DNA from: Alloboseaceae bacterium BT-24-1
GTDB lineage: Bacteria > Pseudomonadota > Alphaproteobacteria > Rhizobiales > Beijerinckiaceae
Length of the DNA: 64,000 nucleotides
Direction of reading: 5' to 3'
Assembly: GCA_025846845.1 (NCBI GenBank)
Contig: JAOYTL010000024.1
Coordinates: forward strand, 8,548-72,547
In this document: piece after piece, positions 1 to 10,001 of the stretch
Layout of the letters: each line of letters starts with the position of its first letter
How positions within the stretch are numbered: position 1 is the first letter of the stretch
Translations under genes and position numbers: made by a program
The notes under the pieces: generated by a model
The model's input: the letters and a program-made list of their open reading frames with translations, nothing else
The model's database searches: none
Told to the model about the DNA's origin: nothing

Positions 1-212
1 GCGTCAAGGCCTTCACCGCGGCCGTGCTCGGCGGCATCGGTTCACTACCTGGTGCGGTGCTCGGCGGGCTGCTGATCGGCCTGATCGAGGTGATGTGGTC
101 GGCCTATTTCACCATCGACTACAAGGACGTCGCCGCTTTCTGCATCCTGGCGGTCGTCCTGGTCTTCATGCCCTCCGGCATCCTCGGCCGGCCCGAAGTC
201 GAGAAGGTCTAA
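1..212 (+). CDS. livH: Branched-chain amino acid ABC transporter permease LivH (3' end only)
   Basis: This is the last 69 codons of an inner-membrane permease that begins outside the window; the reading frame starts at base 3. The visible part holds the LivH-type motif LGGIGSLPGAVLGG, a hydrophobic helix and the usual C-terminal end VFMPSGILGRP. In the LIV-I type importer LivH pairs with LivM to form the membrane channel. livM follows five bases after the stop, and livG, livF and livK complete the set, so the assignment rests on both motif and context. Confidence 0.93.
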   Translation, partial: VKAFTAAVLGGIGSLPGAVLGGLLIGLIEVMWSAYFTIDYKDVAAFCILAVVLVFMPSGILGRPEVEKV

Positions 213-217
213 AGCCC

Positions 218-1600
218 ATGGCCATGGACGCATCGACGCCGGCCAAGCGCCAGGCCGACATGACGAAGGCGCTGAAGGAAGCCGCCTTCGCGGCGCTGAT
301 CACCTTCGGCCTGTGCATCCCGATCATCGCCTGGGGCACGCGCCAGAACCTCGACAATCAGCTCGTGCTCGACCCGCGTTGGGACGCGGTGGCCTGGGCG
401 GTGGCGATCGTCTTCGTCGGCCGCTTCCTGATGGCGCTGCGCCAGCAGACGCGCGGTGAGGGCAAGTCGGCCGTACGGCTCCTGCCGCATGGCACGATCG
501 GCTTCTTCCAGCGCCATTCGCGGATGTTCTCGCTGTTCGGCCTCGGCTTCCTGCTCACCTTCCCGATCATCGCGATCAACCTCGCGGGCTGGGGCGGGGC
601 GCTGAAATGGATCGACAATTTCGGCGTCCAGATCCTGATCTACGTCATGCTCGGCTGGGGGCTGAACATCGTCGTCGGCCTCGCCGGACTGCTCGATCTC
701 GGCTATGTCGCCTTCTACGCGGTCGGCGCCTATTCCTACGCGCTGCTCGCCAAGAATTTCGGCCTGTCCTTCTGGATCCTGCTGCCGCTGTCGGGCATCC
801 TCGCCGCCTTCTGGGGTCTCATTCTGGGCTTCCCGGTGCTGCGGCTGCGTGGTGACTATCTCGCCATCGTGACGCTCGCCTTCGGCGAGATCATCCGCCT
901 CGTCCTGATCAACTGGACCGATTTCTCCAACGGCTATGCCGGCATTTCCGGCATCCCGCGGCCGACCTTCTTCGGCATCCCGTTCACCGCGGCAGACGAT
1001 GGCTTTGCGGCGGTGTTCGGGCTCGAGTTCTCGCCGCTCTACCGCACGATCTTCCTGTACTACGTCATCTTGTGCCTGGCGCTGCTGACCGCCTATGTCA
1101 GCCTGCGCCTGCGCCGCCTGCCGGTCGGGCGCGCCTGGGAGGCACTGCGCGAGGACGAGATCGCCTGCCGCTCGCTCGGCATCAACACCACCAACACCAA
1201 GCTGACCGCCTTCTCGCTCGGTGCGATGTTCGGCGGCTTTGCCGGCTCCTTCTTCGCGGCGCGGCAAGGCTTCATCTCGCCTGAATCCTTCGTCTTCATG
1301 GAATCGGCGGTGATCCTCGCCATCGTCGTGCTCGGCGGCATGGGCTCGCTCTGGGGCTGCGCCATCGCTGCGATCGCGATGATCGGCGGTACCGAGCTGC
1401 TGCGCGAGCTCGACTGGCTGAAGCAGATCTTCGGCCAGGACTTCGACCCGACCAAGTACCGCATGCTGATCTTCGGCTTCGCCATGGTGGTGATCATGAT
1501 CTGGAAGCCGCGCGGGCTGATCTCGACCCGCGAGCCGACCGCCTTCCTCAAGGAGAAGAAGGCGATCTCCTCCGATATGGTCCAGGAGGGGCACGGCTGA
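218..1600 (+). CDS. livM: Branched-chain amino acid ABC transporter permease LivM
   Basis: This is a 460-residue inner-membrane permease, the second channel subunit of the branched-chain amino-acid importer. The N-terminal 100 residues resemble the DUF3382 extension of LivM, with two hydrophobic helices. The rest is a BPD_transp_2 permease with the family motif LRLRGDYLAIVTLAFGEI near residue 210 and GYAGISGIPRP shortly after. I chose ATG 218 because it lies just after the livH stop; a second ATG at 224 is possible. Its stop shares one base with the livG start (TGATG), which indicates translational coupling. Confidence 0.95.
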   Translation: MAMDASTPAKRQADMTKALKEAAFAALITFGLCIPIIAWGTRQNLDNQLVLDPRWDAVAWAVAIVFVGRFLMALRQQTRGEGKSAVRLLPHGTIGFFQRHSRMFSLFGLGFLLTFPIIAINLAGWGGALKWIDNFGVQILIYVMLGWGLNIVVGLAGLLDLGYVAFYAVGAYSYALLAKNFGLSFWILLPLSGILAAFWGLILGFPVLRLRGDYLAIVTLAFGEIIRLVLINWTDFSNGYAGISGIPRPTFFGIPFTAADDGFAAVFGLEFSPLYRTIFLYYVILCLALLTAYVSLRLRRLPVGRAWEALREDEIACRSLGINTTNTKLTAFSLGAMFGGFAGSFFAARQGFISPESFVFMESAVILAIVVLGGMGSLWGCAIAAIAMIGGTELLRELDWLKQIFGQDFDPTKYRMLIFGFAMVVIMIWKPRGLISTREPTAFLKEKKAISSDMVQEGHG

Positions 1601-2502
1601 TGACGAACCTGGTCGAAACCACCTCGGCGATGACGGCGGTCACCGCCGCTCCGCCCGGGACCCCACTGCTCAAGGTCGAGCATCTGACGATGCGCTTCGG
1701 CGGCCTGACCGCCGTCAACGACCTCTCCTTCGAGGCCCGCAAGGGCGACATCACCGCCCTCATCGGCCCCAATGGTGCCGGCAAGACCACGGTGTTCAAC
1801 TGCATCACCGGCTTCTACAAGCCGACCGAGGGCATGATCACGCTGACGCAGGAGAATCGTGATGGTTCTTCGGGCGACAGCTACCTGCTCGAACGCATGC
1901 CGGACTTCCGCATCGCCTGGAAGGCGAAAGTCGCCCGCACCTTCCAGAACATCCGCCTGTTCGGCGGCATGACGGTGCTGGAGAACCTTCTGGTCGCGCA
2001 GCACAATCCGCTGATGATCGCCTCGGGCTTCACCTTCCTCGGCGTGCTCGGCATCGGCGGCTACAAGGCGCGCGAGAAGGAGGCGATCGAGAAGGCCAAG
2101 GTCTGGCTCGAGAAGATCAACCTGATCCATCGCGCCGACGATCCGGCCGCCGATCTGCCCTATGGCGACCAGCGCCGGCTCGAGATTGCGCGGGCGATGT
2201 GCACCGACCCGGTGCTGCTCTGCCTCGATGAGCCGGCCGCCGGCCTCAACCCGCGCGAGAGCCTCGACCTCAACAACCTCCTGCTGTCGATCCGCAGGGA
2301 CCACGGCACGGCGCTGCTCCTGATCGAACACGACATGTCGGTGGTGATGGAAATCTCGGACCATGTCGTGGTGCTCGACTACGGCACCAAGATCGCGGAC
2401 GGCACCCCAGCCGAGGTGCAGGCCGATCCGAAGGTGATCGCCGCCTATCTCGGCGTCGAAGACGAAGAGGTCGAGCAGGTGGAAGCGGAGGTCGGCCTAT
2501 GA
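1600..2502 (+). CDS. livG: Branched-chain amino acid ABC transporter ATP-binding protein LivG
   Basis: This is a 300-residue cytoplasmic ATPase of the liv importer. Walker A is GPNGAGKT at residues 56-63, the signature motif is the LivG-type YGDQRRLEIARA near residue 188, and Walker B is LLCLDEPAAGL. The LivG-specific insertion between Walker A and the signature (VARTFQNIRLFGGMTVLENL) is present. It overlaps livM by one base and livF by four, so the three are made from one transcript. The extra 20 or so N-terminal residues before the ABC fold are low-complexity and look like a linker. Confidence 0.96.
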   Translation: MTNLVETTSAMTAVTAAPPGTPLLKVEHLTMRFGGLTAVNDLSFEARKGDITALIGPNGAGKTTVFNCITGFYKPTEGMITLTQENRDGSSGDSYLLERMPDFRIAWKAKVARTFQNIRLFGGMTVLENLLVAQHNPLMIASGFTFLGVLGIGGYKAREKEAIEKAKVWLEKINLIHRADDPAADLPYGDQRRLEIARAMCTDPVLLCLDEPAAGLNPRESLDLNNLLLSIRRDHGTALLLIEHDMSVVMEISDHVVVLDYGTKIADGTPAEVQADPKVIAAYLGVEDEEVEQVEAEVGL

Positions 2503-3230
2503 GCGAGGCAGAACCGCTCCTCTCCGTCCGCGGCGTCAAGACCTATTACGGCAAGATCATCGCGCTCAAGGGCGTCGACGTCGATGTCCGCCCCGGCGAG
2601 ATCGTGACGATGATCGGCGCCAACGGCGCCGGCAAGTCGACGCTGATGATGACGATCTTCGGCACTCCGCAAGCGCGCGAAGGCACCATCACCTATCAGG
2701 GGCGCGACATCACGAGGATGCCGAGCCACGAGATCGCACGCCTCGGTATCGCGCAGTCGCCGGAAGGGCGGCGCATCTTCCCGCGCATGACCGTGTTCGA
2801 GAACCTGCAGATGGGCGCGGCGGTCGCCGGCATGCAGCATTTCGACGAGGATCTCGAGAAGATCTGCGTGCTCTTCCCGCGCGTGAAGGAGCGGCTGCAG
2901 CAGCGCGGCGGCACGCTCTCCGGTGGCGAGCAGCAGATGGTGGCGATCGCGCGCGCGCTGATGGCGCGGCCGAAGCTGCTGATGCTCGACGAGCCCTCGC
3001 TCGGTCTTGCGCCGCTGATCGTCAAGCAGATCTTCGAGGCGATCCGCGAGCTCAACCGCAGCCAGGGGCTGACCGTGTTCCTGGTCGAGCAGAACGCCTT
3101 CCATGCGCTCAAGCTCGCCCATCGCGGCTATGTCATGGTCAACGGCGTCATCACCATGAGCGGCACCGGCAAGGAGTTGCTCGCCAATCCGCAGGTGCGG
3201 GCAGCCTATCTCGAAGGCGGGCGGCATTGA
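2499..3230 (+). CDS. livF: Branched-chain amino acid ABC transporter ATP-binding protein LivF
   Basis: This is a 243-residue ATPase, partner of LivG. Walker A is GANGAGKS at residues 40-47, the signature is LSGGEQQMVAIARAL, and Walker B is LLMLDEPSLGLAP, all typical of LivF. The start codon overlaps the livG stop (ATGA), so translation is probably coupled. Length matches the family's usual 230-245 residues. In the complex it energises import through LivH/LivM of substrate delivered by a periplasmic binding protein such as the LivK encoded at 3759. Confidence 0.96.
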   Translation: MSEAEPLLSVRGVKTYYGKIIALKGVDVDVRPGEIVTMIGANGAGKSTLMMTIFGTPQAREGTITYQGRDITRMPSHEIARLGIAQSPEGRRIFPRMTVFENLQMGAAVAGMQHFDEDLEKICVLFPRVKERLQQRGGTLSGGEQQMVAIARALMARPKLLMLDEPSLGLAPLIVKQIFEAIRELNRSQGLTVFLVEQNAFHALKLAHRGYVMVNGVITMSGTGKELLANPQVRAAYLEGGRH

Positions 3231-3255
3231 GCGCCGCGGGCTTGAACGGAGCACG

Positions 3256-3612
3256 ATGATGCAGGGCATTCTCTACGAGGAGCCGACCATCTGGCTCTTC
3301 CTGCTGGTGACGGTGGTGATGGGCGGCTGGGCCGCCTGGATGGCGGGGCGGGCGGTGGCGATCACCTGGCGCCCGCCGATCCAGCTTGTCTTCTACACGC
3401 TGATCCTCGGCCTGTTCATCCGCTTCATCCACTTCGCCCTGTTCGAGGCGACGCTGCTGTCGCCGCACTACTACATCGTCGACACGATCGTGCTGTTCGC
3501 CTTCAGCTTCGCCGGCTGGCGCTACAACCGGGCGCGTCAGATGACGACGCAATACCGCTGGCTCTACGAGCGCACCGGACCCTTCACCTGGAGGGCTCGG
3601 GAGAGCTCCTGA
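3256..3612 (+). CDS. Small membrane protein, DUF6867-like, of the liv operon
   Basis: This is a 118-residue protein with about three hydrophobic helices (near residues 12-33, 43-62 and 74-92) and a basic, polar C-terminus. I recognise it as the small protein often found between livF and livK in Hyphomicrobiales (DUF6867); its role is unknown. Two adjacent ATG codons (3256 and 3259) are possible starts. It lies 25 bases after livF on the same strand, so it is probably in the operon and may be an accessory factor of the importer, which is inference from position only. Confidence 0.75.
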   Translation: MMQGILYEEPTIWLFLLVTVVMGGWAAWMAGRAVAITWRPPIQLVFYTLILGLFIRFIHFALFEATLLSPHYYIVDTIVLFAFSFAGWRYNRARQMTTQYRWLYERTGPFTWRARESS

Positions 3613-3758
3613 AGCGTTGAAAACACCACCAAAGTTCACGGGGCTTGCCGCGTGACAGCACCGCGAAAAAGCGCAAGACTGCGTTTCACGGTGGCACCAC
3701 GCGCCGAGACGGGACGGCCAAACCGGCCCGTAATATACTCACAGGGGAGTCACAACGC

Positions 3759-4874
3759 ATGAAGAAGCTGCTCTTGGGCGGAATTGCCCTTGGCGCGGTC
3801 CTCGCCTTTTCGGGCGTAGCGAACGCACAGATCAAGCTTGGCGTCGGCGGCCCGATCACGGGTCCGAATGCGGCCTTCGGCGCGCAGTTGAAGAACGGGG
3901 CGGAACAGGCCGCCGAAGACATCAACGCTGCCGGCGGCATTCTCGGCCAGAAGATCCAGGTCGTCGTCGGTGACGACGTCTCGGATCCGAAGCAGGGCGT
4001 CTCGGTCGCCAACAAGTTCGTCGGCGACGGCGTCAAGATGGTGCTCGGTCACTTCAACTCCGGCGTCACCATGCCGGCGTCGGAAGTCTATGCCGAGAAC
4101 GGCATCCTGATGATCAGCCCGTCGGCGACCAACCCGAAGATCACCGAGCGTGGCCTCTGGAACGTGTTCCGCACCTGCGGCCGCGACGACCAGCAGGGTT
4201 CGGTGGCGGCGGAGTACATCGCCAAGAACCTCAAGGGCAAGAAGATCGCCATCGTCCATGACAAGACGACCTATGGCCAGGGCCTCGCCGACGAGACCCG
4301 CAAGGGCCTGACCAAGGCCGGCGTCAAGGACGTGCTCTATGAAGGCGTCAACGCCGGCGAGAAGGACTTCTCGGCGCTGATCTCGAAGCTGAAGTCGACG
4401 GGTGCCGATTACCTCTACTGGGGTGGCCTGCACACCGAAGGCGGCCTGATCGTGCGCCAGATGCGCGACCAGGGCCTGAAGACCGTGCTGATCTCCGGCG
4501 ACGGCATCACCACCGACGAGTTCGCCACGATCGGCGGCCCGGGCGTCGAAGGCACGCTGATGACCTTCCCGCCGGATCCGCAGAAGCGTCCGGAGGCGGC
4601 CGCGGTCCTCAAGAAGTTCGAGGCCCGCAAGTTCAAGCCTGAGGCCTACACGCTCTATAGCTATGCCGCGGTCCAGATCATGGCCGAAGGCGCCAAGCGC
4701 GCGAACTCGGTCGATCCGAAGAAGATCGCCGCGGCGCTGCATGGCGGCCAGCCGGTCGACACCGTCATCGGCAAGATCGGCTTCGACAAGAAGGGCGACA
4801 TCACCCGCCCGGACTACACGGTCTACACCTGGAAGAAGGGTGCCGACGGCAAGATCGGCTATGTCGAGAACTGA
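3759..4874 (+). CDS. livK: Branched-chain amino acid ABC transporter substrate-binding protein LivK
   Basis: This is a 371-residue periplasmic binding protein. ATG 3759 follows a good ribosome site (AGGGGAG, eight bases upstream) and opens a Sec signal peptide, with likely cleavage after ANA at residue 23. The mature part is a type I periplasmic binding fold with the LivK-like motifs GPITGPNAAFGAQ, VVGDDVSDPKQG and SPSATNP. It delivers amino acids to the LivHMGF complex. The 146 bases before it have a TAATAT box at 3731 but no convincing -35, so a separate promoter giving extra binding protein is possible and not proven. A terminator follows. Confidence 0.96.
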   Translation: MKKLLLGGIALGAVLAFSGVANAQIKLGVGGPITGPNAAFGAQLKNGAEQAAEDINAAGGILGQKIQVVVGDDVSDPKQGVSVANKFVGDGVKMVLGHFNSGVTMPASEVYAENGILMISPSATNPKITERGLWNVFRTCGRDDQQGSVAAEYIAKNLKGKKIAIVHDKTTYGQGLADETRKGLTKAGVKDVLYEGVNAGEKDFSALISKLKSTGADYLYWGGLHTEGGLIVRQMRDQGLKTVLISGDGITTDEFATIGGPGVEGTLMTFPPDPQKRPEAAAVLKKFEARKFKPEAYTLYSYAAVQIMAEGAKRANSVDPKKIAAALHGGQPVDTVIGKIGFDKKGDITRPDYTVYTWKKGADGKIGYVEN

Positions 4875-4907
4875 TATCGGCTGATCGCCGCAAGGCGTGA
4901 CACCAAG

Positions 4908-4943
4908 ACCCGCTCCGGAGCGATCCGGGGCGGGTTTTTCTTT
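4908..4943 (+). terminator. Rho-independent terminator after livK
   Basis: A 12-bp stem (4908-4919 with 4924-4935, one G-T pair, four-base loop GCGA) is followed directly by TTTTTCTTT. It lies 33 bases after the livK stop and ends the liv operon. Confidence 0.9.
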
Positions 4944-5069
4944 GAGACTGGCCCTAAATCGGATCGCGGGGCCACGAGGCAGAAAACGAACGCGCGGATT
5001 GTCGGGAGCCGCGGTGGCTTTTCGTCCTTTGGATGCGAAGTCCGCCAAACAGTCCCTGGGAGCCTGCCG

Positions 5070-5720
5070 ATGACCGTCACCATCACCGCCTTCGAACGCT
5101 CGCCCGACCGCGGCAACGGCCTGGCACGCGACATGCGCCTTCGCTGGGCGTTCGAGGAAGTCGGCCAGCCCTACGAGGTCCGTCTCCTGTCGTTCAAGAC
5201 GATGAAGGAGCCGGCGCATCTCGCGCTTCAACCCTTCGGGCAGATCCCGACCTATGAGGACGGCGATCTCGCTTTGTTCGAGTCGGGGGCGATCGTCTTC
5301 CATATCGCAGAGCGTCATGGGGGCCTGCTGCCGGACGATGCGCATGCCCGGGCGCGCGCGATCACATGGATGTTTGCGGCGCTGAACACGCTGGAGCCGC
5401 CGATCTTCGACCGCAGCCTGGTCAGGATCCTCGAGCGCGACGAGCCCTGGTACGAGCAGCGCCTGAGCGCCCTCGATGACGTTATCCGCAGACGGCTTGA
5501 GAGCCTCTCCACCCACCTTGGCGATGCCGACTGGCTCGACGGCGCATTCAGCGCCGGAGATCTCCTGATGGTGACGGTGCTGCGCCGGCTGCAGGGCTCA
5601 GGCATGCTGGAGGAACGGCCGAACCTCGCCGCCTATGTCGCTCGCGCCGAAGCGCGGCCGGCATACAAGCGTGCCTTCGAGGCTCAGTTGGCGGTCTTCA
5701 CGGCCTCATCGACGGGGTGA
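5070..5720 (+). CDS. Glutathione S-transferase family protein
   Basis: This is a 216-residue soluble protein with an N-terminal thioredoxin-like domain (residues 1-80, with the ESGAI motif that contacts glutathione) and an all-helical C-terminal domain. The start has GGGAG upstream at a sensible distance. Substrate cannot be told from sequence. It is a single gene between the liv terminator and a convergent hydrolase gene 35 bases away, so no operon context helps. It belongs to a different GST branch from the pair at 10.7-12.2 kb. Confidence 0.88.
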   Translation: MTVTITAFERSPDRGNGLARDMRLRWAFEEVGQPYEVRLLSFKTMKEPAHLALQPFGQIPTYEDGDLALFESGAIVFHIAERHGGLLPDDAHARARAITWMFAALNTLEPPIFDRSLVRILERDEPWYEQRLSALDDVIRRRLESLSTHLGDADWLDGAFSAGDLLMVTVLRRLQGSGMLEERPNLAAYVARAEARPAYKRAFEAQLAVFTASSTG

Positions 5721-5755
5721 CAAAAGCCGCTCCGGAGCACGCGGCCGCACGTCCC

Positions 5756-6316
5756 TCACACGACCGTCAGGCTCTTCATGAAGCCGGCGAAGCGCAGCAG
5801 GCCGTCCGGCCAGGGGCCATGACCGGATTCGGTGTTGAGATGGCCGCTGTCGCCGGCATCGACGAATTCCGAGCCCCAGGCTTCAGCGAGTTCCCTGGCC
5901 TCGTCCTGCGTGCAATAGGGATCGGTCGCGCTGGCGATCAGCACCGAGCGGAAGGGCAGGGGCTTACGCGGGATCGCGGTGAAATCGTCCGCCATGCCGG
6001 GGATGGCGCGCTTGGCCCGCTCGGAGGCCGGCGCGACCAGGAAGGCGCCGGTGACCTCATGTGGCTTCAGATGCCCGGCTGCGTGGGCGACCGCGCTGAC
6101 GCCGGCCGAATGGGCGACGATCACGACCGGCCTGGTCGCGGCGCGCACGGCGGCGACGATGCGGTTGGCCCAGCCGTCGCGGGTCGGCTTGTACCAGTCC
6201 TCCTGCTCGACGCGGCGGGCAGTGGGCAGCTTGGCTTCCCAGCGGCTCTGCCAGTGGTCGGGGCCGGAACCCGACCAGCCGGGGACGATCAGGATGTCGG
6301 TGTCGGAGGTTTTCAT
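5756..6316 (-). CDS. RBBP9/YdeN-family alpha/beta hydrolase
   Basis: This is a 186-residue serine hydrolase of the RBBP9/YdeN family. It opens with the typical ILIVPGWSGSGPDHWQS stretch, has the nucleophile elbow HSAG with Ser70, an ASATDPYC region carrying the likely acid, and GDSGHLNTESG with the catalytic His. Length fits the family's usual 180-190 residues. The natural substrate of bacterial members is generally unknown. The gene is three bases downstream of the vapC-like gene on the same strand and may be cotranscribed with it. Confidence 0.9.
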   Translation of the reverse strand: MKTSDTDILIVPGWSGSGPDHWQSRWEAKLPTARRVEQEDWYKPTRDGWANRIVAAVRAATRPVVIVAHSAGVSAVAHAAGHLKPHEVTGAFLVAPASERAKRAIPGMADDFTAIPRKPLPFRSVLIASATDPYCTQDEARELAEAWGSEFVDAGDSGHLNTESGHGPWPDGLLRFAGFMKSLTVV

Positions 6317-6319
6317 GGT

Positions 6320-6724
6320 TCAGAGCACTGTAAGGCCTTCGGCGCGGGCGGCCGCCGCGAGTTTTCGATCGACCGTCGCAAGCGGCATTGACCTGTCCAG
6401 CGCAAGCTGAAGATAACAGGCATCATAGCTCGTCAGCTCATACCGGGCGGCGAGCGGGCGGATGTCAGTGGCAACCCGGTCAAGCCCGAAATGATAGGTT
6501 TCGACCGGGAGGCTGGCGATGGCATGCCAGACGGCATCGCCATCTGCAGCCGAGAGTATTGCGCGGCGGCGCTTCGTCAACAGGACGTTCGCGACCTCGA
6601 TCGGCCAGAGCCCCGGAACGTATCCGCCTCCACCGAAATAGGGCGCAAGCTTCGTCAGCGCGGTTTGGTCCTGTTCGTCTGGCGAGAGGGCGGCGATGAC
6701 GATCGAGGCGTCGATGACCGCCAT
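6320..6724 (-). CDS. vapC: PIN-domain toxin, VapC family
   Basis: This is a 134-residue PIN-domain ribonuclease, the toxin of a type II toxin-antitoxin pair. All four acidic active-site positions are visible: D5 (VIDAS), E43 (PIEVANVLL), D101 (SYDACYL) and D119 (TVDRKL), so it should be active. I start it at the ATG at 6724, whose A is also the last base of the antitoxin stop (TGATG), the usual coupling of such pairs. VapC toxins generally cleave tRNA or rRNA; the target here is unknown. Confidence 0.92.
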   Translation of the reverse strand: MAVIDASIVIAALSPDEQDQTALTKLAPYFGGGGYVPGLWPIEVANVLLTKRRRAILSAADGDAVWHAIASLPVETYHFGLDRVATDIRPLAARYELTSYDACYLQLALDRSMPLATVDRKLAAAARAEGLTVL

Positions 6725-6990
6725 CAGCGGCGACCTTCGTCTCTGGCCGAAAGGACATCGTCGACCGAGAAGGAGACGCCTTTGGCGCGGAGCATCTCCC
6801 GAACGCGCAAGAACTCGGCCATGATCTCCGCCGCCTTGGCCTTCCGCGCAGCTTCGGCATCGCCGGGCGCTGCATGCATGTGCGCCACCACCTTGCCATG
6901 ACGCGTGATCACGACCTCCTCGCCGCGCTCGACGCGGTCGAGCAGTTCGGAAAACTTGGTCTTGGCTTCGAAGGCGCCGACGGTAATCAT
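6724..6990 (-). CDS. vapB: Phd/YefM-family antitoxin
   Basis: This is an 88-residue antitoxin with the Phd/YefM N-terminal DNA-binding fold (VGAFEAKTKFSELLDRVERG followed by VITRHGKVVA) and a charged, helical C-terminal half that would wrap the toxin. It precedes the toxin gene and shares one base with it. A perfect inverted repeat lies 14 bases upstream of its start and is the likely autoregulatory site. The symbol vapB is used for its partnership with a VapC toxin; the fold is Phd-like rather than AbrB-like. Confidence 0.9.
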   Translation of the reverse strand: MITVGAFEAKTKFSELLDRVERGEEVVITRHGKVVAHMHAAPGDAEAARKAKAAEIMAEFLRVREMLRAKGVSFSVDDVLSARDEGRR

Positions 6991-7003
6991 GCACCAAATT
7001 TAA

Positions 7004-7017
7004 ACTGGTCAACCAGT
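7004..7017 (-). promoter_or_regulatory. Palindrome upstream of the antitoxin gene, probable operator
   Basis: ACTGGT-CA-ACCAGT is a perfect 6-bp inverted repeat in an AT-rich stretch 14 bases upstream of the antitoxin ATG. Toxin-antitoxin complexes usually bind such repeats to repress their own operon. It overlaps the stop codon of the upstream VWA gene. Confidence 0.55.
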
Positions 7018-7973
7018 CGATTCAAGGTCGACGCTGGATGAAGGCGCGAACAGAGTGTTGAGCACGCCGAAGAGAGCCTCCAGCAACTCGTCGGGGCTGC
7101 TGGACTTGCGAGCATCGCAATAAAAGCGCGAAGGATTGTAGTCGATTCCTACCCCGAACAGCTCGATCTGGCCGTCGCTCTGTACCGCGGCGGCGACGCT
7201 CTTGAGATGATCGCCGAGATAGTCGAGATCGTTGGCTTGCAGGGTTGAATCGTCGACGGGGGCTCCGTCAGAAATCACGATCAGCGCACGTCGGCTCGCC
7301 TTCCGCGACATAAGGCGCGCGCATGCCCATTCGATGGCTTCGCCATCGATGTTTTCCTTCGGCAGATCCAGGCGGAGCAGTTGGTCCAGCTTGGCGAGGC
7401 GAGCGCTATCGTGAACGTCTGCCTCTGCGATCACCACGTGAAGGAGATCGTTCAAACGCCCTGGCCAATGCGGCTTCCCGGCGTCGATCCACTGCCGCCG
7501 CGACAATCCTCCCTTCCAGCGCACCGTCGTGAAGCCGAGAATCTCGAACTGAATTCCGAGCGCCTGCGGCACGATGCCGACGACTTCAAGAACGCCTCGG
7601 ACCGTCATGATGCGCTGGTCGCGCATAGAGCCGGAGAGATCGAGCAGGATCGTCACGCATGTGGCTTCGCGGTCCGCTTGCGTGGCCAGTCTGGCGAGCT
7701 TGTTGCGCCAGGCGAGCGCTTTGACATTCGCCTCTGCTTGCCACTGGGCCAAGCCGACAGAGCAGGCCTGCTTGCGCAGTTCGAACATGCCTTGTTCGGT
7801 GGCGCTTAACGGCCCGAGGACACTGTCCAAATCGGTCAGTCGAACCTCGCGATCATGGGCCTTTGTAAAAACCCTGTATTCGTTCGGCCGAGTTGCCCGG
7901 GAAGACGAGGGGTTGGCGGGCCGTGGTTGCCCGCGGCCCATCAATCCTTCCCAGAGCGCCCCGAGCCGGGACA

Positions 7974-7974
<1 letters not shown>
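7009..7974 (-). CDS. CobT-like VWA-domain protein
   Basis: This is a 321-residue protein resembling only the C-terminal VWA part of cobaltochelatase CobT, which itself is about 600 residues. The MIDAS metal site is DLSGSM at residues 112-117, and the CobT-type blocks KENIDGEAIEWA and VISDGAPVDDSTL are present. No cobN or cobS is nearby, so it is unlikely to be the vitamin B12 enzyme and may be a metal-dependent partner of some AAA ATPase elsewhere. I use ATG 7974, whose A is shared with the purB stop (TGATG); a TTG at 7977 is less likely. Confidence 0.8.
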
Positions 7975-9281
<1,307 letters not shown>

Positions 9282-9410
9282 AGCGGGCTCGCGGCGTGAT
9301 GATAAAAGGCTCGCGGGCTCGCTAGCACGGAGAGGCTCAGGGTGGAATGCCGGAGGGCGCTCCTGACAGCTTCGAGCCCTCGCTTTGCCTAGCGTCCGCG
9401 CTGGCTGGCG

Positions 9411-9430
9411 GGCGCTCCACCGGGAGCGCC
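9411..9430 (+). other. Perfect hairpin in the leader of the DUF1428 gene
   Basis: GGCGCTCC-ACCG-GGAGCGCC is an 8-bp perfect stem with a four-base loop, 25 bases before the DUF1428 start and just before its ribosome site. It has no T-run, so it is a leader structure of unknown use rather than a terminator. Confidence 0.4.
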
Positions 9431-9455
9431 GAGAGACCCAAGGAGGAGAAGACCG

Positions 9456-9806
9456 ATGTCCTATGTCGATGGTTTCGTTGCGGCTGTCCCTGCTGCCAAT
9501 CGCGAGGCTTATATCGAGCACGCCCGCAAGACCGCGCCGTTGTTCAAGGAATATGGCGCGACGCGGATCGCTGAGCACTGGGGCGACGATGTCCCGCACG
9601 GCAAGCAGACTGATTTCTACCGGGCCGTCGCAGCCAAGGAGGACGAGGTCGTGGTCCTCTCCTTCGTCGAATGGCCGAGCAAGGAAGTCCGCGATGCCGG
9701 CTGGCAGAAGATGATGGAGGATCCGCGGATGTCGCAGGATGCCAACCCGATGCCCTTCGACGGCGCCCGCATGATCTATGGGGGCTTCGCCGCGATCAAT
9801 CTGTAG
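9456..9806 (+). CDS. DUF1428 family protein
   Basis: This is a 116-residue soluble protein of the DUF1428 family (dimeric alpha-beta barrel fold). It begins MSYVDGFVAAVP and ends with the family's NPMPFDGARMIYGGF block. The start is well supported by AAGGAGGAGAA upstream. Function is unknown across the family. It stands alone, divergent from purB and separated from rpe by a repeat. Confidence 0.92.
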   Translation: MSYVDGFVAAVPAANREAYIEHARKTAPLFKEYGATRIAEHWGDDVPHGKQTDFYRAVAAKEDEVVVLSFVEWPSKEVRDAGWQKMMEDPRMSQDANPMPFDGARMIYGGFAAINL

Positions 9807-9836
9807 GCTGAGGCCCGAGCAGCCGTCAGCTGCGCC

Positions 9837-9980
9837 GTCATTCCGGGGCGGGCCGTAGGCCCGAGCCCGGAACCCATGAACACGGGCCATGAAACCGAGG
9901 CGTGCCGGTGCCGCACCTAACCAGGCAGGTCGCGGTTATGGATTCCGGACTCGCCACTTGCGTGGCCCCCCGGAAAGACG
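9837..9980. repeat. Intergenic palindromic repeat, family B
   Basis: This noncoding stretch starts GTCATTCCGGGGC and ends CCCCCCGGAAAGACGG, so its ends are roughly inverted. It shares the 18-base core CCCGGAACCCATGAACAC (9866-9883) with the repeat at 63.7 kb (63747-63764). It behaves like a dispersed intergenic REP-type element between convergent DUF1428 and rpe genes. Confidence 0.75.
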
Positions 9981-10001
9981 GCCTTTGACCGCCGACTTAC
10001 C

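Noticed and set aside
3750..5516. A 588-codon minus-strand frame across livK, the terminator and the GST gene
   Set aside because: It crosses a clear terminator and two recognised genes; the product lacks any motif.
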